Position numbers and translations under genes: made by a program. Below are positions 1-8,799 of a stretch of 64,000 bases of DNA, piece by piece (position 1 is the stretch's first letter; every line of letters begins with the position of its first letter). The notes under the pieces were generated by a model. It saw only the letters and a program-made list of their open reading frames with translations. It was not told the DNA's origin and did not search any database. This DNA comes from Streptomyces sp. S.PNR 29 (lineage in GTDB: Bacteria; Actinomycetota; Actinomycetes; Streptomycetales; Streptomycetaceae), in the NCBI RefSeq assembly GCF_030386795.1, contig NZ_JANUQM010000004.1, positions 124,001 to 188,000 on the forward strand. The letters are read 5' to 3'.

Positions 1-249
1 CAGGGCGTGGCGGTGTACGCCCTCGTAGCCGTCGTCGAAGGTGATCAGCACCGGCCGCAGCGGCAGCGGGCGGCCGGAGCGCCAACAGGCCGCCAGATCG
101 GCCGTGCTGACGGGTGCGAGGCCCCGGTCCGCGATGACCGCCATCTGCTCCGCGAACGCCTCCGGCGTCACCGACAGGGCGCGGGTGGCGTCGTTCGGAT
201 CGCTTGCGACGGCGTGGTACATCAGGATGGGCACGGGCACGTCGCTCAT
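1..249 (-). CDS. Polysaccharide deacetylase (NodB-type), N-terminal part
   Basis: The gene is cut by the window edge; only the first 83 codons are present. The translation begins MSDVPVPILMYHAVA and reaches LITFDDGYEGV, the metal-binding TFDDG motif of family-4 carbohydrate esterases (NodB fold). Such enzymes remove acetyl groups from N-acetylglucosamine in cell-wall or exported polysaccharides. The ATG overlaps the TGA of the preceding small ORF (ATGA), so it is probably the last visible cistron of the glycosyltransferase operon on the same strand. No signal peptide is visible at this start, so a cytoplasmic or membrane-associated place of action is possible. Confidence 0.85.
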   Translation of the reverse strand, partial: MSDVPVPILMYHAVASDPNDATRALSVTPEAFAEQMAVIADRGLAPVSTADLAACWRSGRPLPLRPVLITFDDGYEGVHRHAL

Positions 250-530
250 GGGCACCCCCGAGCCGTGGACGCGTTGTGGATCAGGGGCGCGCGAGTCGAG
301 CGGGCGTTGTCGGTCGGGCGCGCGCGGATCGTGTACGCGCCCTCGGCCGAAGGCGGCCCAGGAATGTGGGCGCCCTCGGCCAGAGCCGCCCTGCCCACGC
401 AGCGGTCCCCAGTCAGTGGCGTCCCGCGCGGATGCCGGGGTCCAGTCAGAGCCGCCGCGCCCAGGCAGTGGCCTTCAGTCAGAGCCGCCCCGCCCACGCG
501 GTGGCTCCCAGACAGGAGGGCTCCGGTCAT
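246..530 (-). CDS. Small repeat protein, unknown function (possible gene)
   Basis: This is an open frame of 94 codons fitted between a glycosyltransferase and a deacetylase gene. It would end with a TGA overlapping the deacetylase ATG by 4 nt. The chosen ATG at 530 has GAGGG seven bases upstream; an ATG at 548 overlapping the glycosyltransferase stop is an alternative. The product would contain about five 11-residue repeats (for example GSHRVGGAALT, EGHCLGAAALT, GDRCVGRAALA) encoded by a 33-bp DNA repeat. I recognise no domain. The bracketing by overlapping starts and stops argues for translation. The low-complexity composition argues for caution, and the DNA could instead be a decayed intergenic repeat. 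Confidence 0.35.
   Translation of the reverse strand: MTGALLSGSHRVGGAALTEGHCLGAAALTGPRHPRGTPLTGDRCVGRAALAEGAHIPGPPSAEGAYTIRARPTDNARSTRAPLIHNASTARGCP
345..509. repeat. Degenerate 33-bp tandem repeat, about five units
   Basis: Units start at 345, 378, 411, 444 and 477. The units at 444 and 477 agree over most of their length (AGTCAGAGCCGCC followed by GCCCA and GTGGC); the earlier units are more diverged. The period is exactly 11 codons and stays in frame with the small minus-strand ORF. Confidence 0.7.
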
Positions 531-540
531 GAGTGTGCCC

Positions 541-1530
541 TCACCCATGGGCACCCCGCTCGACCGGTGGCACCGAGAACGTCGCCCCGCCCCTGCGTGC
601 CCGCACGCTCCCCACCACATAGCCGCCCGCCGCCGTGAGCACCCCGGCGACGATCGCAGCCGCCCGGCCCGCACCGCCCGGCCGGGACAGCAGGGCGTCC
701 CGCAGCCCGCGGGCCACCCCGGCCGGCAGGACGCGTGTGGTGTAGCGGCGCTCCGACTCCAGTCCCTTGCCGGCGCCGACACTGCGCGCCACCAGCGCCT
801 TGGACAGGCCCTCGGCGTAGGTGCGGGTGCGGAAGTACCCGAAGTGCTCGCGCGCCTCGGGCACCCGGTGGTGGATGACCGCCCGGTCGTCGATCAGCAG
901 GACCGCGTCCGGCCGGGCGCGGGTGAGCCGGATGCACAGCTCCGTCTCCTCGCAGCCCAGTGGGCGCTTGTCGCCGTCCCGCCCGATGCCGGTGGCGAAG
1001 CCGCCCGCCGCGTCGAACGCCGTACGGCGGAACGAGGCGTTGCCGCCGAGTACGTTGCGGACGCGGACGCGGCCCGGTGGCAGACCGCGGTACGTGCAGC
1101 CCACCACCCAGTCGAACTCCTCCGGGAACCAGGTGGGCCGGCGGCCCGACGCCCAGATCGGCACCGTACGCCCGCCGACCGCCATGACCTCCGGGTGCGC
1201 GTAGCCGGAAGCGAGGTGCTTCAGCCAGTCCCGCTCGGCCACGGCGTCGTCGTCGAGGAAGGCGATGACCTCGCCGCGCGAGGCGGCGACGCCGGTGTTG
1301 CGGCCGGCGGACAGGCCGCGGGGGCCCGCGTTGGCGAGCACCCGCACGTCCCCGGCCTCCTTGTACTCCTTGGCCAGCCGGTCCTGGAGCGCCTCGTTGT
1401 GGTCGACGACCAGCAGCGTCTCCAGGGCCGGGTGGGACTGCGCCCGCACCGAGGAGACCGCCGCGAGGATGTCCTCCCAGCGGTCCTCGGTGTAGACACA
1501 GATCACGACGGAGATGCCGGGACCGCTCAA
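541..1530 (-). CDS. Glycosyltransferase family 2
   Basis: The product has 329 residues and opens with the GT-A core (ISVVICVYTEDRWEDILAAV), followed by LLVVDHN and the metal/nucleotide-binding FLDDDAV. It transfers a sugar from a nucleotide-sugar donor, probably to a cell-surface glycan or lipid acceptor on the cytoplasmic face of the membrane; donor and acceptor cannot be read from sequence. A hydrophobic stretch near residues 285-305 (AAAIVAGVLTAAGGYVVG) may anchor the C-terminus. The start ATG overlaps the stop of the upstream glycosyltransferase (ATGA), so the two are translationally coupled. The small repeat ORF and the deacetylase follow in the same direction, suggesting a surface-polysaccharide operon. 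Confidence 0.85.
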   Translation of the reverse strand: MSGPGISVVICVYTEDRWEDILAAVSSVRAQSHPALETLLVVDHNEALQDRLAKEYKEAGDVRVLANAGPRGLSAGRNTGVAASRGEVIAFLDDDAVAERDWLKHLASGYAHPEVMAVGGRTVPIWASGRRPTWFPEEFDWVVGCTYRGLPPGRVRVRNVLGGNASFRRTAFDAAGGFATGIGRDGDKRPLGCEETELCIRLTRARPDAVLLIDDRAVIHHRVPEAREHFGYFRTRTYAEGLSKALVARSVGAGKGLESERRYTTRVLPAGVARGLRDALLSRPGGAGRAAAIVAGVLTAAGGYVVGSVRARRGGATFSVPPVERGAHG

Positions 1531-2345
1531 GACACCTTCCCCCGGACCGTGTCGAGCATCGGTGAGTGCGAACGGCTGCGCAGGGCGCGGCGGTTGGAGC
1601 GCTCCTGCAGGATCACTCTCAGCACGCGCAGCCCGTCCCGCACGGCCCGCAGGTTGCTCGTGCCGTGGATGCGCAGGTACTCGTGGCTGGGGATCTCCTG
1701 CACCTTGAGCCCGGCCTTGACGACCCGGATGTTCATCAGGGTCTCCACCTCGAAGCCCGTGCAGTCGAGGTCGATCTTGTCCAGGCAGTGCCGCCAGAAC
1801 GCGTTGTACCCGTAGCAGAGATCGGTGTAGCGGGCGCCGAACTTACGGTTGACCACCGCACACAGGGCCCGGTTGCCGAGCTTGCGGATGAAGGTCATGT
1901 CGTCGGTGCCGCCGCCGTTGGCGAAGCGGGAGCCCTTGGCGAAGTCCGCGCCCGAGACGAGGGCGGAGACGTACGACACGATCTCCTGGCCGTCGGCCGA
2001 GCCGTCCGCGTCGACCATCACGATGATGTCTCCGGTGCAGGCCTGGAACCCGGTGATCAGCGCGTCCCCCTTGCCCTTGCCGCGCTGCTCGACGACCTTG
2101 ACGTCCGGCCACAGCTCCCGGGCCACCTCCACGGTGTTGTCGGTGGAGTTGCCGTCCACCAGGACGACCTCGTGTATCCAGTCGGGCAGCGTCTTGAAGA
2201 CGTACGGGAGATTCTCCGCCTCGTTCATGGCGGGGATGACCACGCTCACCGGTGGCGCGATGGCCAGGTGAGAGGAGATGGGCCGGTAGGCGCCGGCGGT
2301 CGATGGGTCTTTCCCCGTACTCGCCGGGGGCAGAACTGAGGTCAT
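1527..2345 (-). CDS. Glycosyltransferase family 2, dolichyl-phosphate-mannose-synthase type
   Basis: The product has 272 residues. The start is the ATG at 2345, preceded by GAGAGGGA; the frame is open further upstream but without typical codon use. The core begins PPVSVVIPAMNEAENL, continues with VVLVDGNSTDNTVEVA, and has the DxD-type VDADGS that binds nucleotide-sugar and metal. The fold matches DPM1/GtrB-like enzymes that load a sugar onto polyprenyl phosphate. No C-terminal membrane helices are seen, so it is the single-domain form. It is the first gene of the operon; its last bases overlap the next glycosyltransferase. Confidence 0.85.
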   Translation of the reverse strand: MTSVLPPASTGKDPSTAGAYRPISSHLAIAPPVSVVIPAMNEAENLPYVFKTLPDWIHEVVLVDGNSTDNTVEVARELWPDVKVVEQRGKGKGDALITGFQACTGDIIVMVDADGSADGQEIVSYVSALVSGADFAKGSRFANGGGTDDMTFIRKLGNRALCAVVNRKFGARYTDLCYGYNAFWRHCLDKIDLDCTGFEVETLMNIRVVKAGLKVQEIPSHEYLRIHGTSNLRAVRDGLRVLRVILQERSNRRALRSRSHSPMLDTVRGKVS

Positions 2346-2858
2346 GAGTCTGGTCCCTCTCGTCCGGTGGACCGCCCGCCCCTGGGCGGCCCGGTTGTGT
2401 GTCCGGTTCGAAAGGGGGGTTCTCACGCACGGCACGACGGGATGGAACTCCGTGCACGCCGGGTGAGCTGGCAAAGCTGGCCGGCCCCTGAGAACGGCAG
2501 CCGACCGCGCGGCACGGCTCGGTCACAGTTGCGGTCACCGAGCACGGCACCCCCCTACCGCGCCCCGCCCGGGCCGTCGCGGTCCCTGAGCCCTCCCCTG
2601 GAGCCGCTGACCGACGGACCGATGCGGGTAGTTGTATGACGGTATTGACGATTGAACAACTATGGCAAGACCTGACGCCAGGCCTCCCCTTTTTGCTGGT
2701 TTGCCCGTCCGGCACCGTTTCTTCGGAGGTCTCGCGCGGGCGTGCCAGGTTCCTCCCCGGTCCTGGCCGCGCCCGCCCGGCGCCGCCCGTTGCGGCTGGC
2801 TTGATACGTATGGCGTGCATGGGCGACTTTGCCCCCGAAGCGCCGGATGCCGGGCTTC

Positions 2859-2888
2859 AATGTGGCGCAGTCGCACGGTAACCGTCAA
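2859..2888 (-). promoter_or_regulatory. Candidate promoter for the glycosyltransferase operon
   Basis: On the minus strand TTGACG is followed after 18 bases by CACATT, a fair match to the housekeeping sigma factor consensus. It lies just past the terminator of the neighbouring protease gene and points at the glycosyltransferases. A second weaker pair lies at 2631-2659. Confidence 0.35.
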
Positions 2889-2935
2889 GACGCTCTCTGT
2901 GGTCGTGCCGGTTTCTCGGCCGCTCCCGAACAGAT

Positions 2936-2968
2936 GTGCCCCGGAGGCTCAAGCAGCCTCCGGGGCAC
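2936..2968 (-). terminator. Hairpin terminator of the subtilisin gene
   Basis: A perfect 14-bp inverted repeat (GTGCCCCGGAGGCT / AGCCTCCGGGGCAC) has a 5-base loop and lies about 30 bases past the stop codon of the protease. There is no T-run, as is usual in streptomycetes. Confidence 0.8.
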
Positions 2969-2996
2969 CGGAATTCAGGACGAGCTCAGGGCGATG

Positions 2997-4205
2997 TCAC
3001 GGCACGATCTTCAGCAGCCGGTTCGGGGAACCGGTGCCCGCGCTGGTGACCTTGCCGGTCGTCGCGCCGTTCACCAGGGCCGTGGCGACCTGGGCCGGCG
3101 TGGACGAGGTGTGGTTCGCCAGGTAGACGGCGGCCGCGCCCGCGACGTGCGGAGTCGCCATCGACGTACCGGAGATGGTGTTGGTCGCGGTGTCGCTGGT
3201 GTACCAGCCGGCCGTGATCGAGGAACCGGGCGCGAAGAGGTCCAGGGACGAACCGTAGTTCGAGTAGCTGGCCTTGGCGTCGGTGCTGGTGGTGGCGCCG
3301 ACCGTGATGGCCTCGGAGACGCGCGCCGGGGAGGACGAGGAGGCCGTGGTGCTGCTGTTGCCCGCCGCGACGGCGTAGGTCACACCGCTCGCGATGGAGT
3401 TGCGGACCGCCGTGTCCAGCGTCGTGGAGGCGCCGCCGCCGAGCGACATGTTGGCGACCGACGGGCCGGAGTGGTTGGCGGTCACCCAGTCGATGCCCGC
3501 GATCACGCCCGCCGTGGTGCCGGAGCCGCTGTTGTTCAGCACCCGGACCGCCACGATCTTCGCCTTCTTGGCGACGCCGTAGGTCGTGCCCGCGACCGTG
3601 GTGGCCACGTGGGTGCCGTGACCGTTGCCGTCGGAGGCGGTGGTGTCGCCGTCGACGGCGTCGTAGCCGTAGGAGGCGCGACCGCTGATCTGCTGGTGGG
3701 TGATGCGGACGCCGGTGTCGATGACGTACACCGTCACGCCGCTGCCCGCGCTGTCCGGGTAGGTGTAGGTGCCGGAGAGCGGCAGGGAGGTCTGGTCGAC
3801 GCGGTCCAGGCCCCAGGGGGCGTTGGACTGCGTGGTGTCGGCGAGCTGGACGCGCTGGTTCTGCTCGACGGAGGCCACCGCCGGGTCGGCGGCGAGGCGC
3901 CCCGCCTCGGTGGCGGAGAGGGTGGCCGTGTAGCCGTTCAGCGCCTTGCTGAACGTCTTCTTCACCGTGCCGCCGTACTCCTCGACGAGGTCCTTGCCCG
4001 CGGCCGAGGAGGCCTTGAGGCCGGCGCTCTTCTTGAGCGTGACGATGTAACTGTCCTTGATCGCCGTGGGGGAGTCGGCGGCGAGCACCCTGCCCTCCGC
4101 CGGGGCGGCGTGGGCGGGGAGGGAGGTGAGCCCGCCCGCGAGGGCGACGGTCGCCACGCCGGCTATCGCGGCGATCCGGATTCTCTTGCTACGCAGTTGT
4201 GCCAT
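2997..4205 (-). CDS. Secreted subtilisin-like serine protease (S8)
   Basis: The product has 402 residues. The ATG at 4205 follows GAGGAGGA. A Sec signal peptide ends near AHA-APAEG (about residue 34). An I9-type inhibitory propeptide follows ([10 protein letters not shown], about 51-120), then the catalytic domain with Asp163 (VIDTGV), His196 (GNGHGTHVA), the oxyanion Asn283 (AAGNSS) and nucleophile Ser348 ([12 protein letters not shown]). It degrades extracellular protein after self-removal of the propeptide. It has no C-terminal P-domain or anchor, so it is probably released. It is transcribed divergently from the SGNH hydrolase gene and has its own terminator, so it is probably monocistronic. 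Confidence 0.95.
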   Translation of the reverse strand: MAQLRSKRIRIAAIAGVATVALAGGLTSLPAHAAPAEGRVLAADSPTAIKDSYIVTLKKSAGLKASSAAGKDLVEEYGGTVKKTFSKALNGYTATLSATEAGRLAADPAVASVEQNQRVQLADTTQSNAPWGLDRVDQTSLPLSGTYTYPDSAGSGVTVYVIDTGVRITHQQISGRASYGYDAVDGDTTASDGNGHGTHVATTVAGTTYGVAKKAKIVAVRVLNNSGSGTTAGVIAGIDWVTANHSGPSVANMSLGGGASTTLDTAVRNSIASGVTYAVAAGNSSTTASSSSPARVSEAITVGATTSTDAKASYSNYGSSLDLFAPGSSITAGWYTSDTATNTISGTSMATPHVAGAAAVYLANHTSSTPAQVATALVNGATTGKVTSAGTGSPNRLLKIVP

Positions 4206-4519
4206 TACGAGGGAGTCCTCCTCTAGGCGGCGCGCGCTGGGTGGTGCGCGCGTCTGTGGGGGTGTGCACGTGATCGCGCACACGCCCGGCAGCGCCGCGT
4301 TCCGCTCCCGGGCCGGGGTAAAGCCTGGGCCAACTACAGGGGTAGAACAAGAGAGTTGAGCACTCGTCAACAAATCTGTCATGAGCACGTAACAAAACAA
4401 GCGATCAGCGCCTGGTGAGCATCGGGGAAAGGGGCGAAAAGTCTTGGCATGGACACTTCCTGTCAACACGCGTAGCTGCTACGACGGTTACAGCAGAGAT
4501 CCTGCTAAAGGGAGGTTCC
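4206..4519. other. Divergent promoter region of two secreted hydrolases
   Basis: These 314 bases lie between the subtilisin start and the SGNH hydrolase start, with no supported ORF. A minus-strand TTGACG lies around 4364-4369 within an AT-rich patch (about 4335-4400). On the plus side TTGGCATGGACACTTCC lies near 4443. I could not assign a clear -10 to either. Confidence 0.5.
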
Positions 4520-5326
4520 ATGAGACGTTCCCGACTTGTCGGCTTCATGAGCTCGCTCCTCCTCGCCGCCGCCACCGCCCTCACCGGGGCCGCGACGGCG
4601 CAGGCTTCCCAACTCGCCGCCGCGGGCGGCTACGTGGCGCTCGGCGACTCCTACTCCTCGGGGGTCGGGGCGGGCAGCTACATCAGCTCCAGCGGCGACT
4701 GCAAACGCAGCACGAAGGCCTACCCGTACCTCTGGGCCGCCGCCCATTCCCCCTCGTCGTTCGACTTCACGGCCTGCTCGGGCGCCCGAACGGGTGATGT
4801 TCTGAGCAGTCAGCTCGGCCCCCTCAGCACCTCCACCGCCCTGGTCTCCCTCACCGTCGGCGGCAACGACGCCGGTTTCGCCGACGTCATGACGACGTGT
4901 GTGACCCAGTCCGACAGCGCCTGCCTGTCGCGGATCAACACCGCGAAGGCGTACGTCGACTCGACCCTGCCCGGCAAGCTGGACAGCGTCTACTCGGCGA
5001 TCCGCTCCAAGGCGCCCAACGCGCACGTCGTCGTCATCGGTTACCCCCGCTTCTACAAGCTCGGCACGTCCTGCCTAGGCCTCTCCGAGACCAAGCGGAA
5101 GGCGATCAACGACGCGGCCGACTACCTCGACACCGCCATCGCCAAGCGCGCCGCCGACCACGGCTTCAGCTTCGGCGACGTCCGTCCCACCTTCACCGGC
5201 CATGAGATCTGCTCCGGCAGCTCCTGGCTGCACAGCGTCAACTGGCTCAACATCGGCGAGTCCTACCACCCCACCGCGCCCGGCCAGTCGGGCGGCTATC
5301 TGCCGGTGCTCGACAGCGCCGCCTGA
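4520..5326 (+). CDS. Secreted SGNH/GDSL-family esterase or lipase
   Basis: The product has 268 residues. The ATG at 4520 is preceded by AAGGGAGG. A signal peptide covers about residues 1-30 (ending TAQAS). The mature protein shows block I GDSYSSG with nucleophile Ser44, block III GGND with Asn116, and a C-terminal YHPTAPGQ carrying catalytic His250. Six cysteines suggest disulfides, as in secreted Streptomyces lipases of this fold. It hydrolyses ester bonds outside the cell; the lipid or acyl-ester substrate is not determined by sequence. It is convergent with the kinase gene 17 bases downstream and appears to be a single gene. Confidence 0.9.
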   Translation: MRRSRLVGFMSSLLLAAATALTGAATAQASQLAAAGGYVALGDSYSSGVGAGSYISSSGDCKRSTKAYPYLWAAAHSPSSFDFTACSGARTGDVLSSQLGPLSTSTALVSLTVGGNDAGFADVMTTCVTQSDSACLSRINTAKAYVDSTLPGKLDSVYSAIRSKAPNAHVVVIGYPRFYKLGTSCLGLSETKRKAINDAADYLDTAIAKRAADHGFSFGDVRPTFTGHEICSGSSWLHSVNWLNIGESYHPTAPGQSGGYLPVLDSAA

Positions 5327-5343
5327 GCCTGCCGCCCGGTCCC

Positions 5344-6999
5344 TCACGGGGATCCGGAAACGGAAGGAGAAGGGGAGGCCCCGCCCGTCGGGGTCTCCGT
5401 CTCGCACGTCACCGAGAACGGCACCGAGTCGGACGTCGTGCGCACCGGGGAGCGCACCTCGACGCTGATCTCGTCCTCGAACGTCCCGCTGTCGTCGTGC
5501 GTCGTCACGACCACCGTGTCCTGCTTCGAGCGGTCACCGCCCTCCGGGAAGGACAGCGTCTTCCATCCCTGGTCGGCGACCGAGCCGTCCTGCGACACCC
5601 AGCGATAGCTCACCTGCGTCGGCAACCGTCCCACCGTGAACGTCGCCGTGAAGGCGGGCGCCTGGTCGCGCGGCGGTGGACAGGTGCCGGAGTACTCCGT
5701 GTTGCTCCCCGCCAGGTTCACGCTCACCGACTGAGCCGGGGGAGTGCTCGCCGGGCTGCTGCTCCGGGTGGGGGACGGCGTCGGCTCCTCCTCGCTCTGA
5801 GACGTCCGGCTCGGGGCGGGCGAACTCACGCTCGCGCCCCGGTCGTTCGCGGTGCCGTTCCCACCGTCACCGCCACCGTCCCGGTTCAGCAGCGCGTACG
5901 TCAGTCCCGCCGTGGCCAGCGCCAGGGCTGCCAGGCCGGCGATCAGGACGGCGGCGGCGCGTCGGTTGCGTTCCGGTGGGGTGGTGGCCGTCGGGGCGGC
6001 ACGCCCGGAAGCGGTCGGTGTGGCGTACGGCGGTGTCGAAGGGTGCCGGCGAGGTGGTGCCGCGGCCGTCGGTGTGTACGGAGCCGTGGGCGCCGTGTCC
6101 GCGCGGGGGGTGTCTCTCCCGGAGGGGGTGCCCCCGGCGCCGATGACCCGCAGGTCCCGCTCCGCCTGCTCGGCGGGCAGCCGCTCGGCCGGGTCCTTGC
6201 GCAGCAGGCCCTCGATGACCGGAGCGAGCGGGCCCGCCCGGTGCGGCGGCGGAAGCTCCTCGTCGACGATCGCTCGCAGGGTGCTCAGCGGGGTGTTCTG
6301 ACGGAAGGGGGAGGTGCCCTCGACGGCCGCGTACAGCAGCACGCCCAGCGACCACAGGTCGGACTCGGGACCCGGCGTGCGGCCGAGCGCCCGCTCCGGG
6401 GCGAGGAACTCGGGGGAGCCGATGACCTCCCCGGTCATGGTCAGCGCGGAGCTGCCCTCCACCATGGCGATGCCGAAGTCGGTGAGCACCACCCGGCCGT
6501 CGTTGGCCAGCAGGACGTTGGCGGGCTTCACGTCCCGGTGCAGCACCCCGGCCGCGTGCGCGGCCCGCAGCGCGCCCAGCACCTCGGCACCGATGTGCCC
6601 CGCGTGCTGCGGCGACAGCGGGCCCTCGGCCTCCAGCAGGTCGGCCAGGGACAGGCCGCGGACCAGCTCCATGACGATCCAGGGGCGGCCGCCCTCCATG
6701 GCCACGTCGTACACCGTGACCACGTTGTGATGGGCGACCCGGGCAGCGGCCCACGCCTCGCGCTCCAGCCGGGCGTACATGCGCTCGACGTCGGAGTTGG
6801 CCAGCCCGGCGGGCGCGCGCACCTCCTTGACGGCGACCTCCCGGTGCAGCACCTCGTCGCGGGCGCGCCACACGGTCCCCATGCCGCCCTCGCCGAGCGG
6901 GGACAGCAGACGGTAGCGGCCGGCGATCACACGCTCACGGCCCGGTTCTTCGGACACGGTGCCCCCATTCGCATCCGGGTGATTCTTCCCTTTCCTCAT
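5344..6999 (-). CDS. Membrane serine/threonine protein kinase (PknB type)
   Basis: The product has 551 residues from the ATG at 6999; a GTG at 6957 is a possible shorter start. The kinase domain spans about residues 29-288, with the glycine loop GEGGMGTV, Lys58 (VAVKEV), the catalytic loop HRDVKPANVLL (His154-Asp156) and DFG at 174-176. A Pro/Thr-rich linker precedes one membrane helix (AAVLIAGLAALALATAGLTY, about 350-372). The outer part of about 180 residues is Ser/Pro-rich and then Ig-like; it is not PASTA, so the ligand is unknown. It probably senses an outside signal and phosphorylates cytoplasmic proteins. Confidence 0.93.
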   Translation of the reverse strand: MRKGKNHPDANGGTVSEEPGRERVIAGRYRLLSPLGEGGMGTVWRARDEVLHREVAVKEVRAPAGLANSDVERMYARLEREAWAAARVAHHNVVTVYDVAMEGGRPWIVMELVRGLSLADLLEAEGPLSPQHAGHIGAEVLGALRAAHAAGVLHRDVKPANVLLANDGRVVLTDFGIAMVEGSSALTMTGEVIGSPEFLAPERALGRTPGPESDLWSLGVLLYAAVEGTSPFRQNTPLSTLRAIVDEELPPPHRAGPLAPVIEGLLRKDPAERLPAEQAERDLRVIGAGGTPSGRDTPRADTAPTAPYTPTAAAPPRRHPSTPPYATPTASGRAAPTATTPPERNRRAAAVLIAGLAALALATAGLTYALLNRDGGGDGGNGTANDRGASVSSPAPSRTSQSEEEPTPSPTRSSSPASTPPAQSVSVNLAGSNTEYSGTCPPPRDQAPAFTATFTVGRLPTQVSYRWVSQDGSVADQGWKTLSFPEGGDRSKQDTVVVTTHDDSGTFEDEISVEVRSPVRTTSDSVPFSVTCETETPTGGASPSPSVSGSP

Positions 7000-7008
7000 G
7001 AAAGTAGC

Positions 7009-8799
7009 TCAGCCGAGTGCGGATGCCGCCCCCTTGAACACCAGTCCCGCCCCAAGGACGAGGACGGCGAACGCGGATCCCAGCGGGGCGGTCCTGCGGA
7101 CCAGCCTCGCCATGGGGCCCGTCGTCCAGCGGGGGCCCCGGTCCAGGAGCCGGGTCACTCCGCTGCCCGCCTTGACGACGGCGTAGCCCGCCGCGGTGAG
7201 GGTGAGAGCGAGCCCGGCGCCGTACGCCACGACGAGCAGCAGCCCGAACCAGGCCTTGCCCAGCGCCGCGGCGCCGACGAGCACCACGACGGCGGAGGGG
7301 CTGGGCACGAGGCCGCCGGCGAAGCCGAGGAGGATCGTGCCGCGGAGGGTGGGGGCGACGGCGTGGGTATGGGTGGAGCCGCCGTGGGTGTGCTCGATGC
7401 CGTGGGAGTGCGGGTGGTGGTGCCCGTGGCCGTGCTGGTGGTCGTGGTGGTGACCGTGCTCGTGCTCACCGCTGTCGCCGTGGTCGTGAGCGTGGTGGGG
7501 GTGGGGGTGGGGCCGGCCGTCGGGGGACGGGGCGTGGCCGTCTGCTGTGGCAGGGGCATGGCTGTGGGCGGCGACCAGGACGGGGGCGCGGTCGGGGTCG
7601 GCCTGCCGCGAGTGCTCGTGTCCGTGCGGGTTCTCGTGTGTGTGGTCGTGTCCGTGCTCGTGGTCGTGCCCATGGCCGTGGTCGTGCCCATGGCCGTGGG
7701 TGTGCCCGTGGCCGTGCGCGGGGGAGTGGCCGTGGCTGTGTGCGTGTCCGCGGTTGCGCCAGGCCCGGCGTACGAGGTTCGCCCCCGCCAGGGTCACCAG
7801 GACGCCGCTGGCGATACCGAGCCATGCGATCACCGAGGGAGCCGCCGCCGAACCGGCCGTGACCAGGACGCCGAGGGCGACCACGCCCAGGGTGTGGGTG
7901 ACCGTCACGGAGGCGGCCATCGGCAGCACGTCCTTCAGCCGGGCCCTGCCGCCCCGGGCGGCCGCGGTGGCCGCCATCAGGGTCTTGCCGTGGCCCGGTG
8001 CGAGGGCGTGCATCGCGCCGAGCCCGACCGCGATGACGAGGGCCAGGGCGGCGAAGCCGACGGTGAGGTCGTGGCGGGCGACCAGGGAGTCCAGCGCCCT
8101 GGTCCAGCGGTCGGCGCCGCGCGGCAGGACGGAGGAGGCGGGAGCGTCCCCCCGGTCCTCCCGCGACCCCTGCGTGTCTGCCAGGGCCGGGCCGCCGGGG
8201 CGCACACGCAGGGACGCGGTGGCGGTGTCGGCGGGGGAGGAGAGCAACTCCTCCGGGTAGCGGGTCAGCTCACGGGAGACCGACGTCTTCGGCACGTCCG
8301 ACGCGGCGAGCGTCATGCGGTCGCCGCGCGCGGTGATCTCCCGCCAGCCGGGACCGGAGTCCGCACCGGCGCCGTGGAAGCCGAGGGCGACCGTGTCGCG
8401 CTCGGGCAGCGGAGCCTTCAGCCGGCACTCCACCCGGAGGGTGTCGAGTCCCGCCTGACCGGGCCGCACGCGCGCGTGGCTGCTCTCCACGGTGAGCGCG
8501 GCCGTACGCCCGTCGACGGTGACCTCGCTGTCCTCCGCCGCCCTCGCGCACCGCTGCCGGGCCCACATGGTCATGCCCAGCCGCGCGACGTCCGGTTCGG
8601 CCTGCGTAGCCGGGATCTCGGCGAGGTCCTCGACGTGGTCCACGCGCAGCTCGCCGGGGGCGGCGACGAGGCCGTCGTAGCGGTTGACCGTGAAGTTGCC
8701 GAGGGGGTGCGCGCCGGCGGTGGCGGCGGGGAGCAGCGCGAGTGCGCCGGCGGCCGTGAGGACGGCCGCTCCGGAGGCGAGCAGACGGTGGGGGGTCAC
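7009..8799 (-). CDS. Nickel/cobalt-type permease with very long His-rich loop
   Basis: The product has 596 residues. The GTG at 8799 overlaps the stop of the TPR gene (GTGA). An N-terminal hydrophobic segment is followed by AHPLGNFTVNRYDG and an extracytoplasmic domain of about 200 residues. Transport helices of the HoxN/RcnA type follow, with GLGAMHALAPGHGKT as the metal-binding helix. A His/Asp/Gly-rich loop of about 130 residues (DNA about 7370-7770), rich in HGH and HDH, divides the helices. The family moves Ni2+ or Co2+ across the membrane; direction cannot be told from sequence. The exported N-terminal domain is larger than in simple RcnA exporters. It is the last gene after DUF4331 and TPR genes. 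Confidence 0.85.
   Translation of the reverse strand: MTPHRLLASGAAVLTAAGALALLPAATAGAHPLGNFTVNRYDGLVAAPGELRVDHVEDLAEIPATQAEPDVARLGMTMWARQRCARAAEDSEVTVDGRTAALTVESSHARVRPGQAGLDTLRVECRLKAPLPERDTVALGFHGAGADSGPGWREITARGDRMTLAASDVPKTSVSRELTRYPEELLSSPADTATASLRVRPGGPALADTQGSREDRGDAPASSVLPRGADRWTRALDSLVARHDLTVGFAALALVIAVGLGAMHALAPGHGKTLMAATAAARGGRARLKDVLPMAASVTVTHTLGVVALGVLVTAGSAAAPSVIAWLGIASGVLVTLAGANLVRRAWRNRGHAHSHGHSPAHGHGHTHGHGHDHGHGHDHEHGHDHTHENPHGHEHSRQADPDRAPVLVAAHSHAPATADGHAPSPDGRPHPHPHHAHDHGDSGEHEHGHHHDHQHGHGHHHPHSHGIEHTHGGSTHTHAVAPTLRGTILLGFAGGLVPSPSAVVVLVGAAALGKAWFGLLLVVAYGAGLALTLTAAGYAVVKAGSGVTRLLDRGPRWTTGPMARLVRRTAPLGSAFAVLVLGAGLVFKGAASALG

Larger units (their letters stand above)
2346..2996. 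other. Long gene-free stretch upstream of the glycosyltransferase operon
   Basis: This stretch of 651 bases contains no frame with convincing codon use. It holds the terminator of the subtilisin gene (2936-2968) and two minus-strand promoter-like pairs: TTGACG-N18-CACATT (2859-2888) and TTGTTC-N17-TACAAC (2631-2659). If either drives the glycosyltransferases, the mRNA would have a leader of roughly 280 to 510 nt. The part at 2630-2700 is unusually AT-rich for this genome. Confidence 0.6.

Noticed and set aside
7..1815. A 602-codon plus-strand open frame
   Set aside because: It lies opposite the deacetylase and glycosyltransferase genes, and the product is compositionally biased with no motif.
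2346..2996. Short ORFs in the long intergenic region
   Set aside because: None has a ribosome site together with the strong third-position GC bias of the true genes.
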